Assembly: GCA_963669155.1 (NCBI GenBank)
Contig: OZ022591.1
Span: 8,143,661 to 8,207,660, forward strand
DNA length: 64,000 nucleotides
Direction of reading: 5' to 3'
Origin: Arbacia lixula
Lineage: Eukaryota > Echinodermata > Echinoidea > Arbacioida > Arbaciidae
Numbering within the stretch: the first letter of the stretch is position 1; every line of letters starts with the position of its first letter. Positions 1 to 12,700 of the stretch are shown here, in pieces. The translations under genes and the position numbers were made by a program. The notes under the pieces are model-generated. The model was not told where the DNA came from. It was given only the letters and a program-made list of their open reading frames with translations, and did no database searches.

Positions 1-56
1 ATTTGTGCTGTTCGTCCTCAAATTGACGCGAATTTTCAGAAATCATACGGACTTCG

Positions 57-1138
57 CAACCGATATTTGTCCGCAGGCAGCAGAAAACACGCGATTTTAT
101 TTTAAGCTCGGTAGTCGTGACCTTCACTTGACCTCTCGAACCGCGAAAAAGGTCTCCCTTTCAAACTGCGTTATCTCCATGAATAAACCATATTTTTGTA
201 CACTTTCTTTTGCAACTGTATGTTGGAGGTCGAAATTTACCAAGTATACAACAACATTCAATTAAAACAGGCAGAAAAATATTGCAAATTCGAGATGAAT
301 ATGTGGTTCTAATTAAATAAAGAAAAATGAAAATTAACTCTTTATTTCAATGTCAATCGCTTTTGAGCCCCCAACATTTATAGATCATCTGAAGCGGAAT
401 CTATTGTACTTTGTGAACATACCATTTTTTTTCAACCTCTCCTTGTAAAAGGGTCAGGATCCAGCAAAATATCCACCATGTTCAAATCCAAACTGCATGA
501 GACATAAAGTAGTTGTGAGCGATCCTAACCAACCAATCACAGTCCGCGACTCTTGAATCGCCGGTAGCATTCCGTTATTATCGTGGACTATGATTGGCTG
601 GTTAGGATCGTTCACAACTTCGTCATATCTCGCTCATTTTGGATTTGAACATGGTTGATGTTTTGCTGGATCCTGACCCTTCTTTGGTGGGGTGGGGGTG
701 GGTGGAGGGATGGGGGGGGGGGGGGGGGGGGGGGGGAGGAGGTGAGGGGGGGGGGGGTGAAAAATAATGGTTTCTCTATAAAGTACAATAAAATCCGCTT
801 CAGACGACCTCTAACTGTTAGGGGCTCAAAAGCGATTGACATTGATATATAGAGTTTATTTTTATTTTAATTTTTTTTTTAGAACCACATATTTATCTCG
901 AATTTGCAATATTTTTCTGCCTGTTTTGATAATATGTTTTTTCACACTTGGTAAATTTCGACCTCCAAAATACAGCTACAAAAGAAAGCGTACGAAAATA
1001 TGGTATATTCATGAAGATATCGCAGTTTGAAAAGGAGACGTTTTCCGCGGTTCGAGAGGTCAAGTGAAGGTCACGGCTACCTCGCTGAAAATAAAATAAG
1101 CGTATTTTCCGGTGCCTGCCGTTTGTCTGTTTTGCTTA
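57..1138. repeat. 1.1 kb inverted repeat (foldback-like element)
   Basis: Two arms of about 500 bp are reverse complements of each other and meet near 565. For example, the segment at 115-243 pairs with 940-1065, and 505-540 pairs with 595-625. The arms are diverged by scattered substitutions. The right arm also carries a long G-rich insertion (687-757, including about 25 consecutive G) that the left arm lacks. No transposase was seen, so this is probably a non-autonomous foldback element. The left boundary is close to the window edge and is approximate. Confidence 0.8.
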
Positions 1139-2670
1139 ATCTGCATAACAACATCTCAATCAATGTCTTTACCTGATTGAGGTATTTTCTTCTAATGCAT
1201 TTACAGTTTAAAGAAAATGTTTAATCAGATTATACAGAGCTCAGGCATGTATGCGTAAAGACTGATTTAAGTTCAAGTTCAACACACGGAGGCCTTAGCA
1301 GGTATGGTCATAGCAAGGGGTTGAAGAAAAGAAAAAAGAATACGAAAAAATATGTTATGTATAGAGATCAACATTGAGATAATAACCCGTGTTCACAACA
1401 GTGGTTTACCTTTGACAGTGTACTAAGCATAAAATTACTTTATGTGCCGCAAAATAAATCACCTGATGCTGTCACAAAATCATTTATTTTCATCAAACAA
1501 GCAGGACAGTGGGTATGATTTCAATTATTCGCTGTAGTCATTATGTGGACAAACGCAATCACCATAGCGATACCGAGGGGAAAATCAATAATATCGAATG
1601 AATAACAATGGATTGTGTTGTTTTGCTCGGTGTCTCTAATGTTAGTCCAGGTTTAATACACGTGCTATATATTGTATGTCAAACCACCGTTGTGATTACG
1701 GGCTCACGAAAAGCGGAAAATAATTAAATACTAATCGAAGAGATGGGACTGTTAGACATTGGACAGTCAGGATTGGAAGGAGCAAACGAAGATACAGAGA
1801 GGATTTTATTGATTGCTTGATGGATTGAGTAAATATGTGCCCAGGAGAGCCCCTTCTGCGGTTAAACACTGTTCTACCATGGGGCTCTTCTCTGACATTT
1901 TTTGTTTGTAAAGAATACAAATCAAATGAAGATGGAAATTGGTGCCCATGGGCCAAATTCGCCGAAAGGATTTACTATAACTTTTATTCCAACAACATTA
2001 TGAATTAAAACAATGGCTTCCGGATTTCCTAGGTTACGCTTTATGATTGCTGAGTTTTAAGAGTTGGAAGCATATTGATTTAATCACGGGTGAATTAAAT
2101 TATTTACTTACCAACAAATCGAAAGGGTATGCCTAAAAAGGAGTTGCTGAACCTCCTGCGGCACTAAGTCCGGCAAATCTATAGCTGCTATCTGAGATCC
2201 AATCTCACCTCCTGGTTATGTAGCGAGCAGATGGAAGCAGGCTGGTATATGAAGTTTTATTCTTTTTTTTCTTTCTTTATTTTTTACTTTTTCATTACCG
2301 CAGCCTGCTTTGGACCTCAAAATGCATGTTAAATTGATGGCAACGTGCATAGGCTTTGTTGATACGCCGATAAAAAAAAGCCATCACATTACACTTCAAT
2401 GTAAATATTCATCAAATATTGAAATTACTTTCCTCAATTTCTCTACAAATAGGCTATAATCATGCATATTGGCGAGTCTTTAAAAGTCTTTTAAATGTAT
2501 GTTGACTGTATGGTTATGCGCATGCTTATTAAATGCATATTAAACACATCGTTTAACACTTCCATGTAAATATACTGTATATCACATATCGAAATCAATT
2601 TCCTGAACTTATCTGTATCCTGCTAGCCCGGCCTAACTAACTATTCATTGGAATTACTATGCCTATATGC
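1139..2670. other. Intergenic, no gene recognised
   Basis: The stretch is AT-rich, with only short open frames that have no recognisable domain or splice context. Segments near 2395-2470 and 2560-2620 resemble each other loosely and may be an old duplication. No RNA gene was recognised. Confidence 0.5.
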
Positions 2671-2680
2671 ACTTGTTCAA

Positions 2681-3388
2681 AACAAGGATGTTTAAGCACA
2701 TGGATATACATCGCTTTGAACAAGGTTTGATGTCGCCACTTAATATTCATGACTAGCAGCTGCTCTCAACAATATGATTCATGCGCGATTGAGTAACGTT
2801 CACCTGGATTTCATAATAGGTCATACGCATTCCTATACATGCATAAATTTCAGCTTTCGCTGCTGAACTTTTAATTTTGTCACTAAGTGCTTCTTACGTC
2901 GTTAAAAAGGACAAGCGAATACGAAATTTGATACTTTTTGAGATGGAAATACTAGCTTGGGCGCGGTTGGCCGCGTTTTTCATGTTACTTGTCCGAAAGG
3001 AAAATATCAGAAAGTAACGTTTCATGCAAAACATGCGGAACATTGTGGAATTGAGACTTTTATACTGCAACTTGATATCACGTTTAGAGCCTTTTTGCCA
3101 TATTGTAACACTATTCCTCGATTGAATCTTTACTGATGCATCGTAGGTATTACATGTCACAACTGCGCGCGCATATGGGGTGAGGATATTTCCCCAAATT
3201 CTTCTGCGCATCCGATTTTGTTTATACGTCAAATGCAGGCAAAACTCATCCAGAGAATCGGCGGCATTGAACATCGAGATCAAAGAGAAAATCTTTGTGA
3301 AGGGTTCTTTTGTAACTAGAAGGAGAGTACAACGAATCTGCATTAATTAAACGGCTGATTGATATCCATGTGCTTAAACATCCTTGTT
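2681..3388. repeat. Element bounded by perfect 27-bp inverted repeats
   Basis: Positions 2681-2707 and 3362-3388 are exact reverse complements over 27 bases. They enclose about 650 bp. A 149-codon open frame lies inside on the minus strand (2894-3343). It matches no family I recognise and has no clear codon bias, so it is not called a gene. The layout fits a small transposon or a foldback remnant. Confidence 0.55.
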
Positions 3389-3887
3389 CAAAATAAGCAT
3401 CATAATGTTTTCGCACAAATAGCCTATCCCCCACAGCCTTTTAAAACATTACTTGTGTATACATACATGTAGTAACATTAATCAATTTAATAGTTACTTT
3501 ATAATGCATAGACCTAGGCCTCTCAATGAACATACATGTATGTCAACATGCATTCCAATGTCACACAATGTTAAATGGTCCATTACAATGAAAACATTGG
3601 CGTTTTTTCTCAATGAACTATACATGTTATTTGTTTGTATATATGTAAACCATGTTTGTGTTATATGTCAAAGCAGGGCCCCCTGGTAGAACAGTGTTCA
3701 ACCACTGAAGGGGCTACCCTGGGTAAATAATACCAATAAAATAAAAATAAAATAAAAATAACATTCGGCACATCATTTAAGCTCCAACAAACCGATCCCT
3801 TTCTTATAGACTCAAGACAGGTTAGCCCTTTTTCAGGTCAAAAACGGAAAATGGAGAAAATGTTGTAAAAGAACTTCCTTCCCAATA

Positions 3888-4029
3888 GAGGGTTCACACG
3901 AGCAGCCATTTCGAAGGACAAACAATAAAATTATGTGCATCAGACCATGAAAAGTCATTGTTTTCATGGTCTGATGCACAGGTTTTTATTGTTTTGTCTT
4001 CCAATATGGCTGCTCATGGGAACCCTTTA
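3888..4029. repeat. Hairpin MITE, about 140 bp
   Basis: The left half (3888-3952) and right half (3962-4029) are imperfect reverse complements. Both include the segment GTGCATCAGACCATGAAAA, with a very short loop. The ends read AGGGTTC and its complement. This is typical of a miniature inverted-repeat transposable element. Confidence 0.75.
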
Positions 4030-4923
4030 TAAGAAAAGTGTCAACTGACTTTGTGCGGATTTGGATTGCTAAATTCCGGTAAGGCTTTGGATGGGCCGTC
4101 CAAAACTTCCGCGGTTCCTTTAATTGAGACCGAGTACGCATCGCGGTTCTCCGCTGGACATTGTCCGTGGTAACGCGATTAGTGGGTTCAGTGGCAGCAC
4201 TGCCCCGCTGTCCGCTACAATATTGTACACGAATATGTGGAAACTACGTTTTAATAGTAAACAAGGATAGTTTTTTCACTTTTCCTTAGAAAAGGTTCGT
4301 AATAAAGCTATGTCTGTTACATTGCATACACGTTATCGTTAGTGTATACTGCTGATTCCTGCCGAGTTTCAGGACTTTTGCCAATGGGCTGCCCTGTCTT
4401 TAAAGGTTATCAGTCCCGGCGCTCTAGAGGGCGTTATTCCATGTAAGCGCATAAGCGGACAGTACGTGTTGTCCAATGACGGCAATGTTATTCGATAATT
4501 TCACCGGTTACGCAAATGCCATGTTCCGAATGCCCGAAGAATGTCGATTCTCAATCTAGGTATGCCGAAATACAGTTCGGCTCATGATTCGGCGGCTGTT
4601 CCCTGCTGGCTCCGCCCACTTGCATACGGTACTTCCAGCTAGCACTCACGTACGTAGACTAGTACTAGTAGTAGTACTCGTATCAACAACAACATGAGCA
4701 TCAACGTCTAGCGAAACAAGTACACTCTTCTTACTTTGAATCTTAGTCTTACCCTCGAACTTAGTAACTTACGTACATGTACATTACGCCGTTTACGGTA
4801 TGCACAAACGTGTACTGGCATAGCTCGCTCGGCTAGCGCTCACAACGTACGTGAAAGGGCAAGCAACGCATATCCGCAATCTACCAGTTTGATTGACAGC
4901 GTTACTCGTCAAACTTCGGAACT

Positions 4924-4947
4924 AAGATGGCGATGATTGTGACGTCA
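4924..4947. promoter_or_regulatory. YY1-like and CRE-like sites
   Basis: AAGATGGCG (4924-4932) fits the YY1 core, and TGACGTCA (4940-4947) is a full palindromic cAMP-response element. They sit 7 bp apart in an otherwise non-repetitive stretch (about 4130-4980). Such pairs are common in animal promoters, but no gene start can be tied to this one. It lies immediately left of the foldback element at 4991-5460, whose arms also contain CRE sequences. Confidence 0.3.
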
Positions 4948-4990
4948 TCCAACAGCGCCCTCTTGAGCTCCGGGTCGAAATTCCTTTAAA

Positions 4991-5460
4991 AGGATAGTTC
5001 ACCCTGAAGAAAAGTTGGTTTCAATTAAAGCAGAAACATGAGATTATTATACCAGTGGAAGTTTGACGAAAATCAGTCAAAGGAAAAAAAAGTTTGTTGA
5101 TTTTAAAGTTATGATTTTGTGACGTCACGTGCGAGGTGCTCTCTCATTACGTTGTGTACAAATTTTTTCGGAAATTTTCTCAAAAAGATATGCATCCTTC
5201 ACCCGTGCAGTTGAAACATCATTAGAAATGAATTTTTACACACATATATGCATGGAAAAAAGTAATTCCGTTGTCCAAAACAGAAAAATAGCAATTTATG
5301 TAATTATGTTGTACACAACCTATGGGAGAGCACCTCGCACGTGACGTCACAAAATTGAAGTTTCAAAATCTTTCTTTCCCTTTGATTTACGTCAAATCTC
5401 TTATGTTTCTTTCATGAGTCTCCTTTCATTGAAACCATTTTTTTTAGGTGAACTATTCCT
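4991..5460. repeat. 470-bp foldback element with CRE/E-box in each arm
   Basis: The terminal inverted repeat AGGATAGTTCACC at 4991-5003 pairs with GGTGAACTATTCCT at 5447-5460, and similarity continues inward through both arms. Each arm carries a fused TGACGTCACGTG motif (5120-5131 and 5338-5349) followed by the same GCGAGGTGCTCTC block. No coding capacity is seen. It is interpreted as a non-autonomous transposon. Confidence 0.8.
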
Positions 5461-7260
5461 GATATTTGGGATGAGGGATGGGGTGGATAATACCTAAGGG
5501 TTGTTGTAGTTAGTGAAGAAAGTTTGTACCAATGTATTGTGACAGGCATTGTGACGTCATAAGCGAAGGTCTTTTGACACTTTCAAAGTCAAGTCGGTGG
5601 GGGCGTTGATGAAATTAGTGAGGATCTAAAGCACGCGTTTTGAGTCGTGCTGTAGGCACCGAAAGTTTGCTGTTAATTGCCAAATTTCACACAAGCCCAA
5701 TGTTGTAAGTAAAAATGAGTCTCAAATTATTGATATTCAATGATTCCTGTGTTGTTTGATGCTTATGGAAATGATTGTCATGAAACATAAGTTACTGAGA
5801 ATTGAATCAGAAAATTGAAAGTGTGAGCACGATGTTTGTATTGACATTGTGCGGCGTACCGTATATTGGATAATACGTATTGTAGCGTTATGATTTAGGC
5901 CCATACACTTATGCATATGAGGGTCAAGGTTGACAAATAAGTTAAGTAATGGAAGTACGTGAAATGTCTTAATCTGGCTCATGACAGGTTAAGAATGAGT
6001 GAGAAAGAGATTATGAATGATAAGTTAAGTCGTGTTGGAATATAAATGGCATTTAGCTGAGCCATGCAGTCTAGAAGGTGTGTGACAGAAAGTAGGTCAC
6101 AGAGGTCAAGCTCATTAGTACAGTATGTATATTGATGCAGTCGGGTTATCATTGGTGTATGGAATGAAAGGGCTATGTACTTAATATTATCCACTTAATT
6201 TGATGGGCTGTAACTACAGATAACATTTGGTTTGTTATGGTAATTCTCAATGTCAAATCTGGTGAATTACAACCTAGTCAAGACAAGAAAGACAGCTTTA
6301 TATGAAAGGCTTTACACATGGTTGAAGGATAAAAGGATTTATTAAGGACACAGTCCAGGATGAATCTTAAGCACAACAAGTACATTTCATATACATGTAA
6401 AATAATTATGAGGCTGCATATGTCATCTTCAGCCTTTATGTAAATGCATTGACATTTGTGTTATGCAACAATACTTATGATTGTTTATTGTTTGTCTCAT
6501 TAAAGGTTGAACCGCACATCAACGGTATCATCACAAGGGTGTTGCTGTGTCATTATTCGTCAACGGTAACTTTCGGCTAAGGAGTAAAGTCAGCCACAAC
6601 AGGGTAACACTATCGATGGTGATGCATATACACGCGGGCTGACAGTAGCTCGGGGATCACGATGCTATATAGTTGCGCTCAGTTTCGTAGTGCGTTTTGT
6701 ACTCGAATTCGGGCTGATACAACATGTCTTGAACCTGCACATGTGCCAATTAAATTAAAAAAAAAAATCGTGTGGCCTAACATTGGATCGAATTGAATTG
6801 AATAGTTTATTATCCATTCATGGAGGTTTGCTTTGCTCCCAAAAAAAACACACATATACTTCAATACAAAAAAACACGTTACAAATGTAATTTTGTTGCT
6901 ACATTACTTACACATCGTTGTGGAGATAGAAAACAAAACACAAGAAAAAGTGCAATAGACATTTTCGTGTAGCATGGAACATGAGCATATTGCATCGTTT
7001 AAACGTTTTCTAAATGTTGAAGTGATAGATCGACCAAAGCATTGATGCGTCTAAAACAGAGTATATTCAGTAATGTATACCAAATTTTGTACACCACATG
7101 TCTATACATGTGATACAGTATTCAAAACTATACATTTTAAGGTATATGATTTAGTGATATTTGATATTACCAATAAGAGATGAAATAAGAAGATTATGAT
7201 CCTGTAAGCCTAATGGCCTATTTTGATCACATGAACTAAAGAAAGAAGTGAGTCTCATCT
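5461..7260. other. Intergenic, no gene recognised
   Basis: The stretch is AT-rich. Near 6787-6800 it has a repeated GAATT motif of the kind found in the 3' tails of some LINE and SINE elements. A similar tail recurs at 8965-8995. No convincing exon or RNA gene is visible. Confidence 0.4.
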
Positions 7261-7266
7261 AAGTCA

Positions 7267-7880
7267 TTGATTATGTGGTCAGTGTTTATAACATTTATCA
7301 GGACTAAAAGGCTGTACGTCACTAATCAAACCGATTCTTCAACCACCTACAGTGCTCACTCATGTGTACCATTAAGACGAAACAGTGTAACTTTATCGCA
7401 CGTACATAAAATATGTTTCAAAGTAAAAACAAACAACAAACACGAATTGCTTTGGATGAGGCTGTTACGCAATCATGTGGAATTTATTGCAAGATTACAA
7501 CTCACTCAAAATACAGCAGCTCGACACTAACATTAACAGAGAAACATGAATTAATATCCAGTCTTGGCACATTTACATTGGCTCCCCATTCAGTCCTATA
7601 TCAAGTCTAACGTTCTTTTACTAACTTCTTAATGTTTCCACCAGTTCCACAAATCACATCGCATTGAATTGTTAAGATAGCGCAAATCAGTAAGAATACT
7701 GCGTACTAGTACAAGTTCATTATTTTATGTCCCGCAAATTGGAACACATTGTAGCACTGTTCTATGGAATAACTTTCAGTATTACCTCAGAAATATAAGT
7801 CAGAAACAATTTGAAAGCATATATTTCTGGTTCTTTTGGATGCATCAAAACTATGAACCAAGTGCAACGTTTCTAATCCC
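7267..7880 (+). pseudogene. Degenerate non-LTR retrotransposon (LINE) 3' ORF fragment
   Basis: One frame through 7492-7640 reads LQLTQNTAARH and, after three in-frame stops, LAHLHWLPIQ. This is the conserved segment that follows the reverse transcriptase in CR1/L2/Jockey-type LINEs (typically QNAAAR then LHWLP). Further on, near 7753-7780, another frame reads STVLWNNF, matching the LWNSLP motif usual at the end of such proteins. The stops and frame changes show the copy is dead. The clade assignment is an inference. Confidence 0.6.
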
Positions 7881-8197
7881 TTATGCATTGTGTAACTTAA
7901 AGCTCATAGAGAAATGCAATTGATACGTTATGCGCTGTACAAAAAAGTTGTATTTTCATTATTAATACGAAACAAGTAACATCACATTCATTTATGCATC
8001 ACACATCAATTAATGCAGGACTTATATTCGTAACTGTGTATCTCTCTATATATGAATTGTAATGACCTATAAGGATAATTTGCACACTGTTTCTATTTTA
8101 CTTTCTAAAACACATGTACATGTATATGTTCATGTCGTAAAGTGAAAAAAAGGGAAAACTTCCTCAAATTTTGAAGAAGAATGCCTGTCATACCCCT

Positions 8198-8824
8198 TTC
8201 CATTAACAGTTTGTTAGGTATTACGCTATTAAGATCGTGTGGTATTACATGTATTTAGATGTTCTGTAAACTTGCCAAGCCACGAAATGATTATGCAAAT
8301 AATCATTAAAAGTCTCTACCATCAGCATACACGCGCTGTACGGATTTCCCCCACAGACAAGAAAGCCTTATTTCAATGCAATGTCCTCATTCAAGTCTTG
8401 TGTGCAATCTAGACGGTTTTGTGAGCTTTGCATATCGACTCGTGACTTCAATGAAATAATGCAAGCTTAGAAATTTTACCTCAAATTTCCGTACTAGTAT
8501 TTGTTAATGTGATTCCATTAACAGTTTGTTAGGTATTACGCTATTAAGATCATGTGGTATTACATGTATTTAGATGTTCTGTAAACTTGCCAAGCCACGA
8601 AATGATTATGCAAATAATCATTAAAAGTCTCTACCATCAGCATACACGCGCTGTACGGATTTCCCCCACTGACAAGAAAGCCTTATTTCAATGCAATGTC
8701 CTCATTCAAGTCTTGTGTGCAATCTAGACGGTTTTGTGAGCTTTGCATATCGACTCGTGACTTCATTGAAATAATGCAAGCTTAGAAATTTTACCTCAAA
8801 TTTCCGTACTAGTATTTGTTTGTG
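8198..8824. repeat. 315-bp direct tandem duplication
   Basis: The segment beginning at 8198 is repeated almost exactly with a shift of 315 bp, starting at 8513. Only a few substitutions separate the copies (for example GATCGTG/GATCATG and CCCACAGAC/CCCACTGAC). The near identity implies a recent duplication. Neither copy has coding content. Confidence 0.9.
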
Positions 8825-9766
8825 TGATGAAGTTTATACCACAGACATAGTTTCAATTTTCCCTGTGAAACACATTTTCATAGTGTGAAGATTTGTAGTC
8901 AATAACCATCGACTTATAGTAATGAGCGACTGAATTCATTATTCTGTCATTATATCTGTAAAACCAATATTCAATTCAATTAAATTCAATTCTTTATTCA
9001 TCATTTAAAAACAAAATATACAATTTTCGTGAACAATGTATCACCAATGTATCAAGCCAATTGCGTTTGTAAAGTGCGATGACCTTTAACATAAGGTTTA
9101 ATGCACATTAAAATGTAGTTTAAAATACAAATGAATGTAAGCAAGATGAACCAATACATCACAATACGTACTTTTTCAATATATGACAGAAGAGCCTATA
9201 TATATGAACACACAAAATACAAATTAACAATTTGTAATAACGAAATGTCAATATGTAGTACACATATAGTTCTTCATAAGCCCTGTAGGCCTATGTGATA
9301 TTACTGTATTTCATCATGAGTGACACTTGTTCAACTAAATACTTTGAACTTGATACAATTTCTAGAAAAAGATACGCCAATATGATTAAATGCATGTAAT
9401 TGCCAGTGACTCTACTACTACTATTATCATTACCTGTACCATTGCTAAAAGAGCGAAACATTCTTCAGCGACCACCTGTAAAGAAAAAAAACCCGCACAC
9501 ACGTCTATAAAGGCCACATTTTCTTATTTCTCTGAAGAATGTCTCTAAGTAGTGAAACCTGTATTAACGAAACCTGTGCAGAAAGGCCTTTGTCTCTGTG
9601 TAGTGGTCTTCATAGTCCGGTTTCACTCCACTAATACTGATAACATAACAACTAACAATATCAAACCAACACCATTTCAAATACCAATATCAATACTAAT
9701 ACTAATGATAATCTTAAATGATAATCTAAACTTGAGATGTTTGAATTATTCATGTCAACGCCGACA

Positions 9767-12700
9767 CTACATCTGTGGTAGAGTGAAGGGTACGATCTTG
9801 CCCTCATGCATGGAACGCTCACAGAGCTCTGCTATCCAGGATGTACACAGTGTGTCCTCCATGGTTACCTCTATCTGGTCCGTCTTCCCTGAGGAGAGAA
9901 AAAAAAATTAAACGAGTGTTAATTTTTACATGTATATGATTGGCAGCAACTATAATTACTGGATGTGGTGTTAATTATGCAATGACACTCATAGTTCAAA
10001 TGAGTTCAAATGAGTTCAAATCCGTATAATTATCTTCATTACTCTGACAATCTCTACCGATCTCAAAATTAATATCTTATATAAACCTTCAACAACATCC
10101 AGGAAATGTTCCATCTCGCCGGCGTAGGAGTGGCTGAAGCGCTGCGGAAAGGACACGAAGATGGGGTCAAGGGTCTCCCCCTGCTCGTTGTGTCTTGCCA
10201 GAGGAGTCTCCCCCTTGTTCCCACATTGCAGCATCCCCTTGGAGCCAAACACCTGGGGCAAAGTCAAATAGAGATGGTGTTATTATCATCATCATTATCG
10301 TTATCATTCATCACTATCATGATCATCCTTGTCATCACCATCATCATCACCACCATCATCATCACCATTATCTTCATTTTCATCATCATCATAATCGTCG
10401 TCGTCGTCATCATCGTCGTCGTCGTCATCATCATCATCATCATCTTCATCACCATCATCATCATCATCATCATCATCATCATTATCATCATCATCATCAA
10501 TAGTTATCTGTCCAAGGACAAGTTTAGCGATCCCATCATCTCCTCACGGTGATGTCTCTCCATGCATCTTGGGCTTGAGCCAACTCTTTCATTTGTCCAT
10601 AAAATGCTCGGAACATAATATTTCATACCTTCTCCAATATCCCCCTCCCCTTCTGGTCTTCACAACTGTAATCACTCTAATTTGTGCGCCAAGTATATAT
10701 TTTGTGACCAATAATGCACACAAAACTCATATCGCAGCGTTTTGAAGGTTCAAAGGCAATCAAACTACTAATTGATTGAATATGTTGATTTTCATTTTGC
10801 GATAAAAAAGAGCAATATATAAAAATCAACATCAACTGTGTACACACGGCTGGAAAGCCTCACTTAGCTGTGTCAACATGACACAGCTGGACTTCCGGAG
10901 ATCCAGAAAATAATAACCACATAAAAATAATACATCAAGAAATGTGATACAGTACAAACTAATATGAACATCATATTCATTACAATTAAATTACTAACGG
11001 TAAATAATATTCAAAACAATTTCAAATACCTAACCTGACTTTCTCTAGCCCTCCCAGATTCCTCCTCTCCTCCTCGTTTGTGCTTATCAGCAGACGGGGA
11101 GTTGAGTCTTTATGCACCGTTGTTGCATTTTGCATCATAAATACATAAGGCATAAAAACATGCTGATGAGGGTTCGTTTCAAGATAGATATTTATCGTCC
11201 TATTTACCCAAAGATGACACGATAAGGAATAAGCATTCACTTACCTCAAACCTTTGGTCGAATCCGTACACCGCTTCACGGTTGAGATCGATGGTCGCGA
11301 TGATTCCGCTTGGGAACTTCATAATGACGGCCACTTGGTCGACATCGTTCATGGCCTCGATATGCTGCTCGAAAGCATGGCCCTGGGCGAAGATGCTGAC
11401 GGGTTTCTCACCCAGGATCCAGAGGATGACGTCGATGCTGTGCACAGCACAATCGTGGAAGAAACCACCTGAAAAAAATGAAATGATAAGGAATATTAAT
11501 TTCGGGTTTTCCTTATTTTCGTCTTTCCGAATAAAGTCTATGAAAATCTTTTCAATACTAGTTCAAAGGAAAATAACGCACCTAGTTTACTTGGACGATA
11601 GCAGAACAATAAGAGAAACAGATTAGCAAACGTTTGACAAAAATCACATAATCATAAGGAAGCCATTTGTGTCACAAAATCTGGATTACTAGCCCTGTAA
11701 TTTAGCTCTCTTAATCAAAGTTAGGCAACTGATGCTATGGGTATTGTCTTGTTTACGTATGGTTCACAAAAACAATGTGAAACTATTCCATACGTTATTT
11801 CGGACCAATAGAGTTTCCCCTGATCAGAAATCAGTGATAGTAGTCTTGATTTTCAAATATTCACAACTTCCTTATAATGGCTGCAGTAGATAATCATTCT
11901 TGATTTCATTCTCTGGCTCCTCTAGATAGTGACAGGCTCAGAAAAGTGGAGAGTGATAAAGTGACCATCCTCCTATTTTCAGTTTGGATTGTAAATATGC
12001 AACAGCCTGGAATTCGTGCTAACTAGCTACATAAACTCTTTGCGTACCACGTGTGAATTCATCACAAGTAATACACACAAATCCTATAGAGCGTCAACCT
12101 GTCTGGCACACAAATGGTAGCTACAGTAGTTCACCTGATGTTTTGAGATATTCCATAGGTGGAATGGGCGCATCCCTAGCTGTAGTCTTAATGCACTTTA
12201 GCTGCCCGATTTCCCCCGCCTGTACCCTAGCCCGCAGCTTCTGCAGGGATGGATCGAACCGCCTGAAGGAAAAACAAGCAAGCCCATTTCATTACGCGTG
12301 ATCAAGCATCATAATGATTAGATATGAACAAACTACATGAAAAGCAGCAAGAAAAGAAAGAAAATATAGCGGCACAAGGAAAGTTAAGTGTGGGGTAAAT
12401 GAGACATTTATGATTTAGATTTACCCCCCCCCCCCCTTAAAAGAGAGAGAGAAAAAAAAAGTTCTAATTAATCGTCACAATACATTGTCAATGTTAAACA
12501 TTACTGCTTTGCAAAAATGATTGCGCAGTCATGATGTAGTGCTATATTACAACAATACTTATGGAATAAGGTATTAAAATGATGTTTTACCTGTTAAATG
12601 CACAGTATAGAGGTTTCCCATACTGCTTTGCTTTTAGATAACATGCTCTTGTGTTAGATAAAGTGACAGCAATGGGCTTCTCCACAAACACAGCTTTACC

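Noticed and set aside
10106..10552. 148-codon Ile/Val-rich open frame resembling a membrane protein
   Set aside because: The hydrophobic run is the ATC microsatellite. The first part overlaps, in antisense, a genuine oxidoreductase exon.
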